Part shown: one piece after another, positions 14,001 to 29,000 of the stretch
How positions within the stretch are numbered: position 1 is the first letter of the stretch
Layout: each line of letters starts with the position of its first letter
Assembly: GCA_000499405.2 (NCBI GenBank)
Contig: HG738139.1
Span: 70,564-134,563 of the forward strand
DNA length: 64,000 nucleotides
Reading direction: 5' to 3'
Source of the DNA: Onchocerca volvulus
Lineage: Eukaryota > Nematoda > Chromadorea > Rhabditida > Onchocercidae
Notes under the pieces: generated by a model
Database searches by the model: none
What the model was told of the DNA's origin: nothing
What the model saw: the letters and a program-made list of their open reading frames with translations, nothing else
Position numbers and translations under genes: made by a program

Positions 14001-17000
14001 TATAAATTATTTTGATCAAAATAATAAATTAATTAACAATTAAAACAAATTAATCAACAAGTATATAACTGAACATTTTTATTTATAAATTCAAATTAAT
14101 CACATCAATATATTATAAATTAGAACAGCAACTTTTAAAACTTGTATTCTTATTCCAAATTTTGAATTGTTGCCTAGGTATTATAATAAATTGAATGGTA
14201 AGTAAAATAAAATAGAATATCCGAGATATTATTATTGCTAATAGCAGTAGTATTTACAATATTACTATTAAAACGCTATTTGATTTCATTCCTCCAAAGA
14301 TTGTTGGCAGATCTACTAAGTCTTCAAAAATTGATTAAAAATTTAATTAGTTCGAGATAGATCTATAATCGAAAATGGTTGATCCATAATATTTAGTGAA
14401 CAATTGTCAATTAAGTAGAAATTACTCTTAAATTCTATACTATAGAGTAATTAAATAGTAAACAATCAAATGTAGTTGATTCAATCGGCGAATATATCAA
14501 TGCTTAATTAATTTTCCCTGTCATTTTTTTTATTTAATTTGAATTTTCATATTTTATCTTAATTAAAAAATGACAACATTATCAGTACTTTTTATTTCAA
14601 CATTTTAATCATATTTTAAATATTTATATTCCAATTCTAGTTAAAGATTTAAAAATACGCTTTAATTGAACGACTATAAATAACAATGTATATTCGCAAT
14701 AATCGATGCTGTCCTGAATTTTTCAATTTCCATGAATATGGTGACGATAACTAAAGGGAGATAAGAAAACTGCATTTCCATGCATGTCAATTAACTGGAG
14801 ACAATTTTCACAGATTTAAATTTTAAACTTTTCGAAGTAGTACTAGTAATTAAAAAATGAAAATTAGCCAAAATATATGCTTGGTCATGTATATAGATGA
14901 ATGATATAATGAAGGAAAAAAGTGAAATGAAAACCGTTTCCAAACAAAAAAATTTCGTATTTTCAAGAATTCAGACATTTCTTTGCTTAAATTTTTACGA
15001 TAAAAAGTTTTCAATTTACTCAGTTTTTGTTGTTTTTTTAAAATATAATTTTGCTATTTCAAGAATTAAATGTTTGATTTGTTTATGGGAAATTGTCAAC
15101 TTGAAAAATGGCAATCAATTAATTTGAAATTAATGTTACACATTCTTATCACAAATTTAATTTGAATTAAAAAAAAAAAAAAACTGACTTTATAAAATTG
15201 CAAAATATCGCATTATCTTATTTCTCAATTAACTTTTCTGGAATTCTGTAAAAATTTATATTTTTGACTTGATCATTTTTCATATTTTTGTTTTCTTCTT
15301 TCTCCCTCTCCGTTATTTCGTTATATTATTACTATTATCATTATTAAATGATTTAATACCATCATCATCTTTGCTATTATTATTTATCATTATTATTATC
15401 GTCACCATTATTACTTATTATTATTGTTACCATTATCGCTATGTTTGGACTATCAAGTATATTAGATAAGATAGCTGGTTTTGCTTTTATTAACATTCTA
15501 TTACTTTTTAGCCAAAATTTAAGTAATGAAATTTTGAAATATCCAAAAATATCTAATATATCATGTAAACGACGCATTAATTAACTCATGGTGGCCATCA
15601 TGGTAGCATTAATAAAATAAGTTAAGGAAAATTTGATAGAAAAAATTTTGAAAAAGTAAAATTATGAATGTAAACAAGTTTCGCGAAATAATAATTTTTT
15701 TAAGACATCTTGTAACAGAATGAAATTGATTGTATTGAATTATTAAATTAAATTTTATTTCATTTCTATATTAATAAACAAGCAATGTAATACTTTTATT
15801 TGTACAAACTAAGTACTGAAATCAATTATAAATTAAGTACAGAAATTTGAAATTACTTTTGGCCTAGTTTTTTTTTTTTTCGTATTTCTAATTCTTACGT
15901 AAAATTCATATCTAATCTATTTGATGGTTGATATTATTTTTTGAAGTTCAAATTATTTAATCGGAATTGGTTTTAAATCAGAATCAAAATGTTATTCATT
16001 TTTTCAGTGTCCGATCCATGCCAAGATCGTTCGTTGCATGATTGCGATCCGGTAGCAGAATGTTATAGCGAGCAACCGGGCTATTTTCAGTGCCGATGTC
16101 CGAATGGTTTTGCTGATATTTCAACCGATTCACGCTTTCCTGGAAGGAAATGCAAGAAAAGTTAGTCGTAAAAGTAGCATTTTTCACTTAAATTTGCAAA
16201 TAATTTAATTTGGGAAAATTCGAAATAGCAGGAACAATTAGTAGAAATAGCAGCATATATCTCTCAACAAGTATAAATTTACGGATTTGAGAATATTATA
16301 TTCTCGAATTCACAAATATTGTCCATCTTTCGAGCTCTTAAATTACTGATAAAATGAGAAAGAAGAAAAAATCATTAATGAAATACTATATAATCTCGAA
16401 TTTGAACTAAATTTGAATTTCGATAAATAATTATTCTATAATTGATTTAGTGATGCGAAAAAAATCTCGTCGTAATTTAATTAGTAAAGTTATTGAAGGC
16501 ATGATGGACTTTCATTTAGATTCACTGTTATCGATAGACTGATTAGGGAATGAACCAAAGAAAACAAAACTTTCTTTCCACTGTAATTAACGACATTAAA
16601 ATTACTAATAATAAGATGATAAAAAGAGATATAAAGCGTATGCATACACATTCGTGCGAATATCAATCTTCTTTCATTCGTAAGAAATTTTTTTAATTTG
16701 AAACTTATTAGTGTCAAATGATGATGTAATTTCAATGAAACTTTTAGTGATAGATTCTTCTGACATCACTAAGTGTTCCAATGACGAAAAAGGAAGGTAA
16801 AAAAATATGAAATAGCATTGAAAATCAATGTTTTGCGTATGATGCAATGGTAGAAGTAGTAATGATGGTAATGATGACATTTTAAGAATGACGATGATAA
16901 TGATGATGATGATGATGATGATGATGAATCAATTCTAATCGTTAATTATTGTTAAATTGAGAGAGGTATCCGCTCACAATCATTACTATATTCATATCTA

Positions 17001-20000
17001 TTTTGACATCTTGATGATCGTCTAATAATTAGATATATTTGTGTGTTATAGTTACAAAGAAAGAAAGAAAGAAAGAAAATATAAGAAAGAACTCATCAAT
17101 CCATTAATTTCGAAATCTGTCAATTAAAACAAATTTATTTTAAGAATTTTTCAAACATTTTAATGCAAAATTAAATTCATCTCTTATCGTTTGTTTCTTT
17201 TTCGTCTCTTCTCTTTCGTTCTCATTTTTCTTTCTCTTTCTTGCACTCTTCTTTTCTCAAAATTATTTCCAAAATCTTGGTGCAGATTTTTGAACAAAAC
17301 ATTGATCAAAAAATGATTTACAAAGCAGAAAAAGGAAAAAAGAATGAGAATTAATGAAGTGGTAAGGGAAAAAAAATTCACAGTAACATAGTATCAATGA
17401 ACTTTTCCTTTTATTATTCAAAAGCACAGCTTTTTTTGTTATCTTTCAAAATATCGTTCATACTTATTTTTTTTTCCAGAGCGAAAATTCTAAATGTTTA
17501 AAGTAAAATATCGTTCAATATATTTCTTTTGTCAAAAAAAAAAAAAAAAAATCGTTTCGAAAGATTTCAAAAAGTTATCTGTTCTATTATTTGCTAAATC
17601 ACATTAACTTTTTTCTTTGTCCTTCTTTCGTTGTCCTTTCGTCCCTATTCTGAGATGAATTTCTGTATTCGTTTGATTGCGGAATGGAAGTGACTTTTTC
17701 TGGGTCATCAAACGATGGATGAGAATTGAAAAAAGGGAAAGAATGTCAGTTGGACATTTTCTTACACAAATGTAAAGTATCTTATGTATGTACCCATATG
17801 TGAAAAGTAAGCGATATGAAGCAGAATAGATCAAATACACGTGAAGACCGTGTTCCATTGAAATTTTCTTCATTCATTTTCTTTTGTTTCAAAAAAACGA
17901 ATGAATGATAAATTATTTATCAATTTTTTATTACAAAAAATTTTCAGGCAGGGAGTCATAAAAATAAAAGAAACATATGATACTCATGGAGTTAGAACAA
18001 GTGACAGGAAAAAATCCACAAACTTATCACCCATATTTCAAATAATCCATTATAAGATTTACTGATTTGATTGTTCTTATAAAGTTTTCAAATTTAATTT
18101 AGAAATTTGAGTTAAATTTTGCAGATTCAAAACATTTTTTTTTTCGAATGCGTTCGAAATCGGCTGATATTTACCTAAATTTTGTGTTTAAAATAAGTTG
18201 AAAATTAGAAATGAGATTGATTCAAAACTAATTTGAATTTTTTCTTTTTTTTTGTAGTAGTCAATGAATGTGCCCTTGGTACCCACGAATGTGACGAGAA
18301 TGCGAAATGTGAAGACACACTGGATGGCTATGCTTGTCAGTGTAAGTCAGGTTGGTTGGATGATAGCCCGGATCGACAGAATGCACCTGGACGTAGTTGT
18401 AAGAAAGGTACTTTCTTGGAAATTCAGAATGAAAAGAAATTGAATTGATTCAAATTTAGTTTTAAATTCACAGATTTATTAAATAGCCATACCGAAATCA
18501 ATGGAAACAGTTATTTTCGTTCCCTTTGCAGGTAATAAATCAAAGATTAATGGGAGGAAATTCTTCAGGACTTTTCATTCATCATTATTTTGATTGATAA
18601 AAACTTCGAACATTTGGCAGCAGTTGTTAAATAAGTTTATTTCCAATATTTGAGGCTAAATTTCAAGTGATTGAAATTCATATCTTTGATTGCTTGTTTA
18701 ATTGAAACATTTTCAGTAAATATATAAATTAGGCCTTTTTTACAGCAAATTTATGCGCCAAAATTCAATGTGCCAAAGAAGCAGAATGTCATGAGACAGA
18801 ATTTGGACCAGTTTGTGAATGTTTATCAGGTTATGTTGATTTTTCTCGACAACATGGCATGGGTGCAGGACATGTTTGCCGAAAGTTAGTAAAGATTGAA
18901 AATTTTTAAAAATGTCTTATTTCGATCAAAATCATACGATATTTATCCTAATCAAAATCATACCATCTCTTTAATTATTATTTTCAACTGAATAAGGATT
19001 GAAAATAATCAATTACTATTTATTGCTTATCAATTGACAAAAAGTTGCTATAAAATTGTTTTGAAGACTTTATTTATTTGGATTTAATTAAGTACAATAA
19101 ATATTATTTTAATATGATATCTAATCGTTCAGGAATGAAAATGACTTCTTTAAGGGTAATAAATGAATGTGCCACTGGTAAACATGATTGCTCATCTTCG
19201 GCATCCTGTATTGATACGGCCATTTCGTTTACCTGTCGATGTCGTGATGGATTTCGTGACGAAAGTCCAGATCTTGTCAATCGCCCTGGACGAGTTTGTG
19301 TCAGAGGTTTGAAATTTCGATTAATGAATTTAAACTGTCAAATGATGTATTATGCTAATTTGACAAGAAATGGCTTTGATTTATTTAAATTAACGAAATA
19401 TTTATTTAATTGATTGAATAATTTCGATTAATTTAAAATAGCAAAATATAAATTCTGTTCTCATTTATTATCTCAATTGTCAAGCAAAAAACGATTATTA
19501 ATGAGGAAAAGAAGAAAAAAAAATGGAAAAAAAAAGGATTTAAAACTTTGATAAAAATGCAGGAACCAAATGGAAAATTTAGGTTAAAAACATACACACA
19601 CACACACACACACACATGCACAAGCGCATGCACAAACGCATGCAAGCATGCAATTCGTTTCTGTTCAATCTCATTCTTGCAGCACTCATTCCGGAACCAC
19701 CGGAATGTGATGTTAATGATCCGATGAGTTGTGATGCGAAGAAGAAGGAAGTATGCCTGTTCGTTAACGGCACATATAAATGCCAGTGCGCAGCCGGATA
19801 CGATCGTTTGCCAGATGGTCGATGCTTGGTAATTAATGAATGTGACGATCAGCGCCTCAATGATTGTGCTTCAAATGCTGATTGCATTGATCAGGTATTT
19901 TATAGTAATTTGAGAGAGAAAATCCTTTTCCAAAAAAAAATTTGCAAAGATTTTTGACGAATCATTAAAGGCGAATTTTTTGCAAAAAAATAAAATTATC

Positions 20001-23000
20001 AATTGTTTCTTCAGGTATGAAGAAGTTTTGTCAATTTAACATTATCATAGGCTGATGGTTATACTTGTCAGTGCAAGAATGGTTTTGCGGATATATCACC
20101 TCCAGGTAAACCGGGGCGCATTTGTCGTACTCGAGTAAATGAATGCGCTGAACCACAGAAATATCATGTAGATTGTGATCCCAATGCTGTATGTATTGAT
20201 ACGGATGACGAGTATACGTGCAGGTAAATATAACAAAATTAAATTTATTTTTCATGTTTTTCATTTTGATTTTAAATACAATGAAAAAGACAAATAGATT
20301 GAATTGCAACTAATCGTACTAATTATTTGTTCTATGTGGGAGGTAATTAGAAATTATTTGTAAATTATTCGTGCTAGTTGTCGTCCTGGTTTCGCCGATA
20401 TATCCAGTTCATTTGAACGTTTACCTGGTCGCCGTTGTGTTGAAGCAATAAATGAATGCCTGGATCCATCGTTGAACGATTGCTCAGAGAATGCTATTTG
20501 CGAGGATGCTAAAGAAGGGTTTGACTTCCAATGAAAACAATTTATTTAATTCATTAAAAATAAAAATTGTGGATGAATCAATGATCTATCTGTAAGAATT
20601 TGATGATATTATAGTTCGTTATCTTTGGAATCTATCAAAATTGCAATATCAAACAATTTTTGAGAAAGAAAATGAATTTATAATTATTTAAAAATTTGAT
20701 GAGATTTATATATGAATTTAAAAAAGTAAAAAACCGCATAATTTTTCGATAGATTTTTAATTTTTCAGATATATTTGCACATGTAGACAAGGTTTCGTCG
20801 ATGCTTCGCATAATATCACCCATTATCCAGGCCGAGTATGTCGTAAGCCTAGGCAAGAAAAACTTAATGATGACAGCACATCGAAAGGAGCTGTAATTGC
20901 TTGCAATCCCAATGAACCAAAATGTGGTACCAATGAAGTATGTACAGATCGTAAAGCACGTGGACAATTTGTTTGTGACTGTGTTAAAAATGCTTTTAGA
21001 TTTACGGATAATACATGTCGATGTAAGTTGTTATTATTTTTAAAATAAAATTAAAGCATATGATGTCTTTCAGTGTAATACTAGATGACAATATTATTTA
21101 GATGTCGAGAAAAAAAAATAATAATAATCTATTATATCTTGAAATAAACGACGAACAATTATAATAACCTATCATTTTTCATTATCATCAAATCTTCCAG
21201 TTTATTTGTCTTTAAAGTGATAAAATTATTAAGTAGTTGTCAATCAAGTTAATATAAAATTTAAACTAAAAAGTAAAGTAAAACAAGATTTATGTTTTTT
21301 GTTTGTAGAAACAAATAATACCTACCTATTTTTTTGGAAACAAATTGTGTTTTCAAGAAAAGAAATTACTATTTTCACATTCAATTATTGATTCATTTAA
21401 TTGTAATTCAGAATTCGAAATTTATTTATACTTTTTTTCTTGTATTTAACCGTAACTGATTCTATTTTTCGATTATTTTAGTCTATGCTGCTTGTGTTGG
21501 TACAAATGATTGCGATAAGAATGCAGTCTGTGCTAATGCATTTGATTCTTACACATGTCAGTGTCGTCCTGGATTTATTGATATTTCACCGGATCCGGAA
21601 GGAAAGCCAGGCAGAATTTGCAAGGAATGTAAGCTTTAACTTTTAATGTAAAAATTTATTCTTTTTTGTTCTTATTTTCTTTACGAAATTTATTTTTCAA
21701 ATGAAATTTCGTAAAAATCATAAAAAATCTGTAATTAATTAAAGTGATTAATGAATGTGCCACGGGAATTCACAACTGTTCATCCTATGCGACATGCATT
21801 GATGCAACCGATGGTTACATGTGCATTTGTAATGATGGCTTCGTAGATACTTCATCACAATTTCATCTTGCACCTGGACGTCGTTGCAGTAATGGTAAGA
21901 TTTTCGGAATAATTGGAAATAAAAAAAGAAAGGTATCATCTGTAATCAGGTCAAAGGAAAAATCAGCTGGTTTAACCGAAAAGTCAATATCCGGATTCTT
22001 TTTTCGGTTAAGTTCATCTATCGGAATGTTATCAGATTTGAAAAATTCAAGAAAAATATTGCATTGAATGGATGCAGAATGTTTTTATTATTAAAATATT
22101 CAAGTTCCAATAGTTCCGGACATTAGAAGCAGTATACAGAATTCTTTAATTGATCTCGACCGACTTTTTTTCCTTTCAAAATATATGTTGTTTTCTTTTC
22201 AGCCAGTAATGAATGTGCCGATCGAACTCTGAATACTTGTGATGAAAATGCGGATTGCATCGATACACCGGATTCTTATACCTGTCAGTGCTACGCGGGA
22301 TTTGTGGATGTTTCATCAAGCGCTAACTTACAACCTGGTCGAGTATGTACGGTGGAAACAACTTGTCCAAAACAAAAAACTGATCTCATGTTTTTGATTG
22401 ATGGTTCTGGATCAATAGGTTCCTACGTTTTCAAAAACGAAGTAAAGATATTTTGAAACTTTGATTTGGAAAAAAAAAAATTACTGCTTTGTGAATAGGA
22501 ATTTGCTTAAAACTGCTTGAAGCTGATTCATATCGTTTATCTAATTTGAAATGATCTTATTTTGTTACACCTCGAATTATTTATAAGTTAATCAAAAATT
22601 AAAAATTTTTTTTTTTTAAACATAATTCACTCATACATGTTTACCATCAAATTTCACTCTTTATTTCATTGGAAAATATTACCAAATGAACAATTTCTAT
22701 AATTTTTCGAAAGATCAAACGGAACATTCAATTAGCGCTAATAATTATAAAATGAAATTTGTCATAGGTGCTACGATTTATCAAAGAATTTTTGGAGTTG
22801 TTCGATATTGGTTTGGATAATACACGTGTTGGTTTGATACAATATTCAGATCAAATTAGACATGAATTTGATTTAAGCCAATATACTGATAAGGCATCCG
22901 TTATCAGTGCGATATCACAGATTCAATATTTAACAGGTCTTACAAGGTTAGTAAAATTAAATTCAAGATTTGTTATTTCTTCCTCTTTTTTGACCAAAAG

Positions 23001-26000
23001 ATTTTAATTTTATTGATAAAATTTTGTTTATTTACTTCTGATATCAAACTTTTCTCTTTTTTTTTTAGGAATTTTACATTTTCAGGACTGGTGCAGCAAT
23101 TCAGCATATGGTAATGGAAGGTTTCTCAGAACGACGTGGCGCTCGTAAACAAGCTAATGATGTCTCACGTGTAAGCATCGTGATCACTGATGGTCGTAGT
23201 CAGGATAATGTTACGGAACCTGCTAAAAACGCTCGCAATTCTCATATAAATATGTTTTCGGTTGGTGTGACGGATCATGTTCTGGGATCGGAACTAGAAG
23301 CAATAGCAGGCTCACCGTCGAGATGGTTCCATGTTGCCAAGTTCAAAGACTTGGATACTCGCTTACGATCTCTAATCCAGAAAGCAGCCTGTCCGTCACC
23401 AGAACCGAAAGCGCGTCCACCTGGTGGATGTAACCCATCGACACAAACTGGTTGTGATCGTACACTAAATGAAATTTGCATGCAGGTCCGGTTTTTCAAG
23501 TTCTCTTTTCTTATTCTTTCAGATTTAAAATTTTTAAATTTCAATAATAATTTCTTGGTTCAATATTATCAGATCTTCGTTTTGAAGGTTAATGGAACTT
23601 CGCATTGTGTTTGTCCAGACGGATTTCAACGGAATCCAAGCACCCGGCGTTGTGGAGGCAATCAGTGTAATCCGGATTTACCCACATCATGCCCAGATCC
23701 GGAAATATGCATGGTTGCGCCATTTTCAAATTATCTTTGCGTTTGTCCAAAGGGCTACTTGCGTGATCAGCGGTCTGGAATTTGCCGTAAGTTATATTTA
23801 TAATAATTAATTTGGAACAAAATGCTGATCTTAAATAAACTTGAGGACGACAGATCTTTTAAATGTGAAATTAAAATTTAAATCCAAATTTTTTATAAGT
23901 TGAGTAATTTCAGTGTCAAGTGCGCAAAAAGCTGATATTAATGCCAAGCAACAAAAGGAGCCAACCGTACTGCCGTCCCATGATGCTGATTGTCACAATG
24001 GTGGTATACAATGTGGCGTGAATGAAGAATGCGTACGTGGTAGTGCTCGTGATTTTCACGTAAGCGAATTTTCTCGAAGTTGATTCCCATTTTCCTTGAA
24101 ATATTTGTAGGAAGTAATTAGTAAAGAACTTCAGAAAAAAAAATGGATTAATTGATGCAACTTTAATATTAATATAATATGGCAACACATTATGGTACTA
24201 CCTATTATTCTCTCCTTGAGATTGTCGAGGCAGTCGATCTCGTAATCTAATTTAATGAACAATGATTATCTTTACTAACTTTTATTGTTACAGTGTGAAT
24301 GCATCCTTGGTTATGAGCGTAATTTGCGTACCGGAGAATGTTCTGTACCAGGTTCCTGCGATCCAACATCGCCGAATCCTTGCGATATTCGTAAACGTGA
24401 AAAATGCATACCACATCCTAGTGGACACTATCACCTGTGTCAGTGTGCTCAGAATGAAAAGCGACATCATGTTACAGGGATTTGCTGTAAGCTACGATAA
24501 TTGATTACTCAGAAATGAAAAATTAAGTTAGAAGTAAATGTATATTTCAAATATATTTTATACATTATGCATTTATTTATATATAAGTAGATGCTGAAAT
24601 TCTGGAAAATTATGGAATTCTAACATTTGTTGAAATTCTGAAAAATTCAGATTAGCGTTATCAGCTTTATCCTGAAAAACAAAAATTATCATCAAGTATT
24701 TTTTTTTTCGGTAAAATTGGACCTTATCTGTAGAGCCAACAGGTCAAAAGATTAAAATACCCATAATTTAGCATCTTAGCACAAAAAATAGATTATTCTT
24801 ACGAGATAATTATAGTAAAAAATGAGTGTGCTTCGGGTGACAATGATTGCGACAAAAATGCTCGTTGCATTGATACGGATGATGGATACTTGTGTGTTTG
24901 CCGGAACGGTTATTTGGATCAAAGTGTGGACGTGATCAGTAGACCGGGACGTATTTGTGTAGCTGAAAAAAACGAATGCAAAGATGGTACGCATAAGTGC
25001 TCGCCGAATGCTATTTGTACGGATACGGTACAAGGATATATATGTCGGTGCAAGCCAGGATTCATCGATTTCTCGCCAAATCCTCAGAGGTATGTATAAT
25101 ATTTTTTAACTTCATCGAATAGTGAAATTTTCTTTCATCGAAATTTTCTTTCGATTATTCATTGATATGGAAAAGATTATTATAGCAACAGAAGGATATT
25201 TATGTTTAAATATAGCAATATTGATTTATTTCAATATCATTTTGACAACGAATTATTGCTTGTACTAATAAATACTGTTTAAAGCTTCGGTGGCATTGTT
25301 TGCAAGGAAATCGTGAATGAATGTGAGAATCCTTCCCTCAATACTTGCCATAAGAATGCAATCTGTATTGATACAGCTGATTCTTATAAATGCATCTGCA
25401 AAACAGGCTATACAGACTTGGATGAACTTCGTAACCCAGGTCGAAATTGCCAGAAAGGTTATTTCTGGAAATATTACATCAAAAAATATTTAGAAGAGTT
25501 TAGATAATGTCAAGAACATTAATTTTTACGATCACTTTGCTCCAAGCGATCAAATACACGGGCAGCCTGCCGATGGGTAGTTGAAATGATCTTTTCAAAA
25601 TGCTTCCAACTAGGTTTTTATATAAAGTTGCTTCCAAGCATTTTGAATAGATTTACGTTTCAGAAAAGCGTAACGATCGCTGCAAACAAGGTAACAATGA
25701 TTGTGACCGGAATGCGCGATGCATTGAGCATGCTAACAACGATTATGTTTGCGCTTGTCCATCAGGTTATCGTGATAAAAGTCCGAATCCAAATCGACCA
25801 GGAAGGGTGTGCATTCCTTGTATGTTAGTTATCATATTTTTTCTTCCTTTTCCGAAAAAATTTGAGAATTTTTGAAAATTTTGATTCTTTTTGTACAGTT
25901 TGAAATGTAGATCTCTATTTTAGTAATTCCGGAATGTGATGATCCAACGTTGAATGATTGTGATTCACCGGATCGTGCTATTTGCACCGATACTGATGAA

Positions 26001-29000
26001 GGCTACTTATGTCGTTGTCGTCAAGGTTTCCTGGATATTTCTCCGAATATTACTTCCAAACCTGGACGACTTTGTAAACCATGTAAATTCAATTTTATTT
26101 TCATATTTTTAAATTAAATTATTTTTTATTACTCATTCGTTTCAGTTGGATTCTTAAAAGTAAGTGATAAATAAATTTTATAATGTATAAACTTATAGTA
26201 GAAAATGAATGTGCCAAGAAAATTGACGATTGTGCCCGAGATGGTGGAATCTGTGAGGACACTCCGGATTCTTACACGTGTCGTTGCGCAATCAACTATT
26301 TGGATGTGTCGTTCGATCGTCAGAATCGTCCAGGCCGAAAATGCAAACGACGTCAGTTTTTCTTTTTTCTATTATAAGAATTGGGAAGTTAGAAAAAATA
26401 ATAAATCTGACCATGAAATATGCAACAAAATGTCGATATATTTAAATTTGTTATCATTTTTGAGAAATGTTTCAGTTATTGATGAATGCCAAACGGGACA
26501 GAATGACTGCTCTCTTGAAGCAATATGTACTGATACAGAGGATTCCTATGAATGTGCTTGTCCAACTGGTTACATTGACGTATCACCAGACATTGCTCGA
26601 AAGCCAGGAAGACGTTGTTTGCTAAGTAAATTGCAAAAAAAAGAATTATTGGAAAATTTGCTTTTCAGCTTTACTCTTATACTGTTTGAAATTAATTATT
26701 GATTGAGAAGTTGAAACACAATCAGATGAGCTTTTCAGGAATCAATGAGTGTAAAGAAGGTCATCATGATTGCTCACCGAATGCAGACTGTATAGACACA
26801 GCGGAATCATTTATATGCAAATGTCGCGACGACTTTGTGGATGAATCACCGGATACCGCTAACCGTCCGGGACGATTATGTCGACCGGCGTTGATTGATG
26901 AATGTCGTCTTGGGAAACACGACTGCCATGAGAATGCCGTATGTCAAGATTTGCCTCAAGGTTATGCATGCCACTGCAAGCCGGAATTCATTGACCAAAG
27001 TCCGAATCGGGCTGCTTTACCCGGACGATTATGCACTCCGAGACCGACCCCACCACCGGCAGAATGTCGTATCGATGCGAGTGCATCATCCTGTAAGCAG
27101 GAGCTCAATGAAGTGAGTCCGTTCAGTTCTCAATTTCAGATTCTTATTTCTTGCTCGATTTTCACTTCTGAAATCTGTCGCAAGAACCTTTTCTCTTATC
27201 AGTTTAAGATAACAGAACTTTGAATGTTTCGTCCATTATTTTATGAAAGTCACTCAACATGCATTATATTTGCTGAATCATTAATGCCAGAACGCATGAT
27301 CAATAGCCATCGTCACGACTGTAATTAGTAGCCATCATTACGGTAGTGACACATAATGATAATAATGGCAGTAGATTAATTTGTTTCAAATTTCATAAAG
27401 GTTTGCCGTTTAATCAATGGTCAGCCGAAGTGCGCATGTCCAATAAACTACGGTCGAGATCAAGCAACGAAATCTTGCGTGGTTATAAACGAGTGTGAAT
27501 TCCCGCAACTGAATGACTGCCATCCAAATGCGGACTGTATCGATGAACCGACTTCATACACATGTCGTTGCAAAGAAGGCTTCATGGACATATCACCTAA
27601 AAATAAGCCAGGACGTATCTGCCAGTCACGTATATATTTACTTGTTTGCGTATTTATTGAGACATTTTCAACATATTTTTGCTCAAGCGTTTATAAGATG
27701 ATAACAATCGTGTATATTTAGGGCTTGTTAATTTTAAATTTCCCATTTCTTATATTTTTCCAGTTTTGAATCAGAAATTAGCATTAATAATTTTTTATCA
27801 TTTTTAGTTTAGCCAATTATGTATATATTATTTGTATTTTTAATTCACTTGAAATTCTTCTAGTATATATCGATTATTTTCCTCACACTACCGAGATTTC
27901 TGTCACACTCGATAAGTTTATCCGAATAGGATTGGTGAAAGATTGATTTGTATTGGTTCTTTTTTTTAGCTAATTAATCATCAGACGAATGGATATGATT
28001 TATGAGAGATGCAAGAAGAAGAAATATATTTAGAACTTTCAAATGAAGTATGATAATAAAACATTACCCCTATTGTCAATTTCACTCTATTGCAGATATT
28101 GATGAATGCAAATTGCCACATCTAAATGATTGCCATCAGAATGCGGTATGTATCGATAAAGAAGATGGTTATGAATGTAAATGCAGTCAAGGTTATATGG
28201 ACCGAAAACCAGAGCGTCCCGGGAGATTATGCAAGAAAATAATCAATGAATGTGCGGATACAAAACTTAATAGGTATGCTAATTTTTACTAAGTAATATT
28301 TGAATGAAACATCTCAAGTTTTCAATTTCTAATATAATTACAAGTTTTTCGTATCTCTTAATAACAAAATTTATTTGATTGTTTTTAGCTGTGATAAGAA
28401 TGCAAATTGTATTGATGAAGAAGATGGCTATCGTTGCGAATGTAAACATGACTTTTTGGATGTATCTCCGTCACCAACATTCCGTGGTCGTGCGTGTCGT
28501 GCACTTATCAATGAGTATGTCTTGCAAATGTTGAAATTTAAAGTAATTTTGAATTTAATGCTTTGTTGGAAAAAAAGATGTAACTATGAATTCATTTACA
28601 TTCTGAATCTGAATTTTGATTGATCAAAAATTCCATAATATTCCATACTTTAAATTAAATTCGTCAATAGTCTTTTAATATATATTGCAATATGTTATTG
28701 CTATGAATCATAATAAGCATTAATTTATTTTTTTACAGGTGCTCTGATCCTAAACTAAACGATTGTGACAAGACGGCAAAATGCACTGATACCACCGATT
28801 CTTATCACTGTGAATGTCCACCAGATTCTAAGGATATCTCTCCAAATCCAGCATTTCCGGGTCGTGTATGTCTTACTTGTAAGTCGCGATTTTAAAAGTT
28901 ATATTTTAATAATAAAACTAACATTTTTGGTGAGAATGTAAAAATTGAAAAGTCAAAGTTTAATTAAAAGTTTGAATGTGGAAGAACAAAATGTAAAAAT

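Larger units (their letters stand above)
12625..16007 (+). other. mua-3 intron 11 (3.4 kb) carrying an internal alternative first exon
   Basis: This intron separates the two EGF exons ending at 12624 and starting at 16008. It is unusual in holding a less AT-rich stretch at about 13100-13620 and, after it, a signal-peptide exon at 13831-13900 described separately. No EGF exon was found elsewhere in it. A perfect 10-bp palindrome, CGCTATAGCG, sits at 13495-13504 within the GC-richer stretch. Several minus-strand open frames at 13085-13657 overlap this stretch, but they show no domain or splice support. Confidence 0.6.

Noticed and set aside
26147..26160. Possible 14-nt microexon between mua-3 exons 31 and 32
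   Set aside because: It has AG and GTAAGT borders, but including it breaks the reading frame; direct joining 26082 to 26199 keeps the frame.
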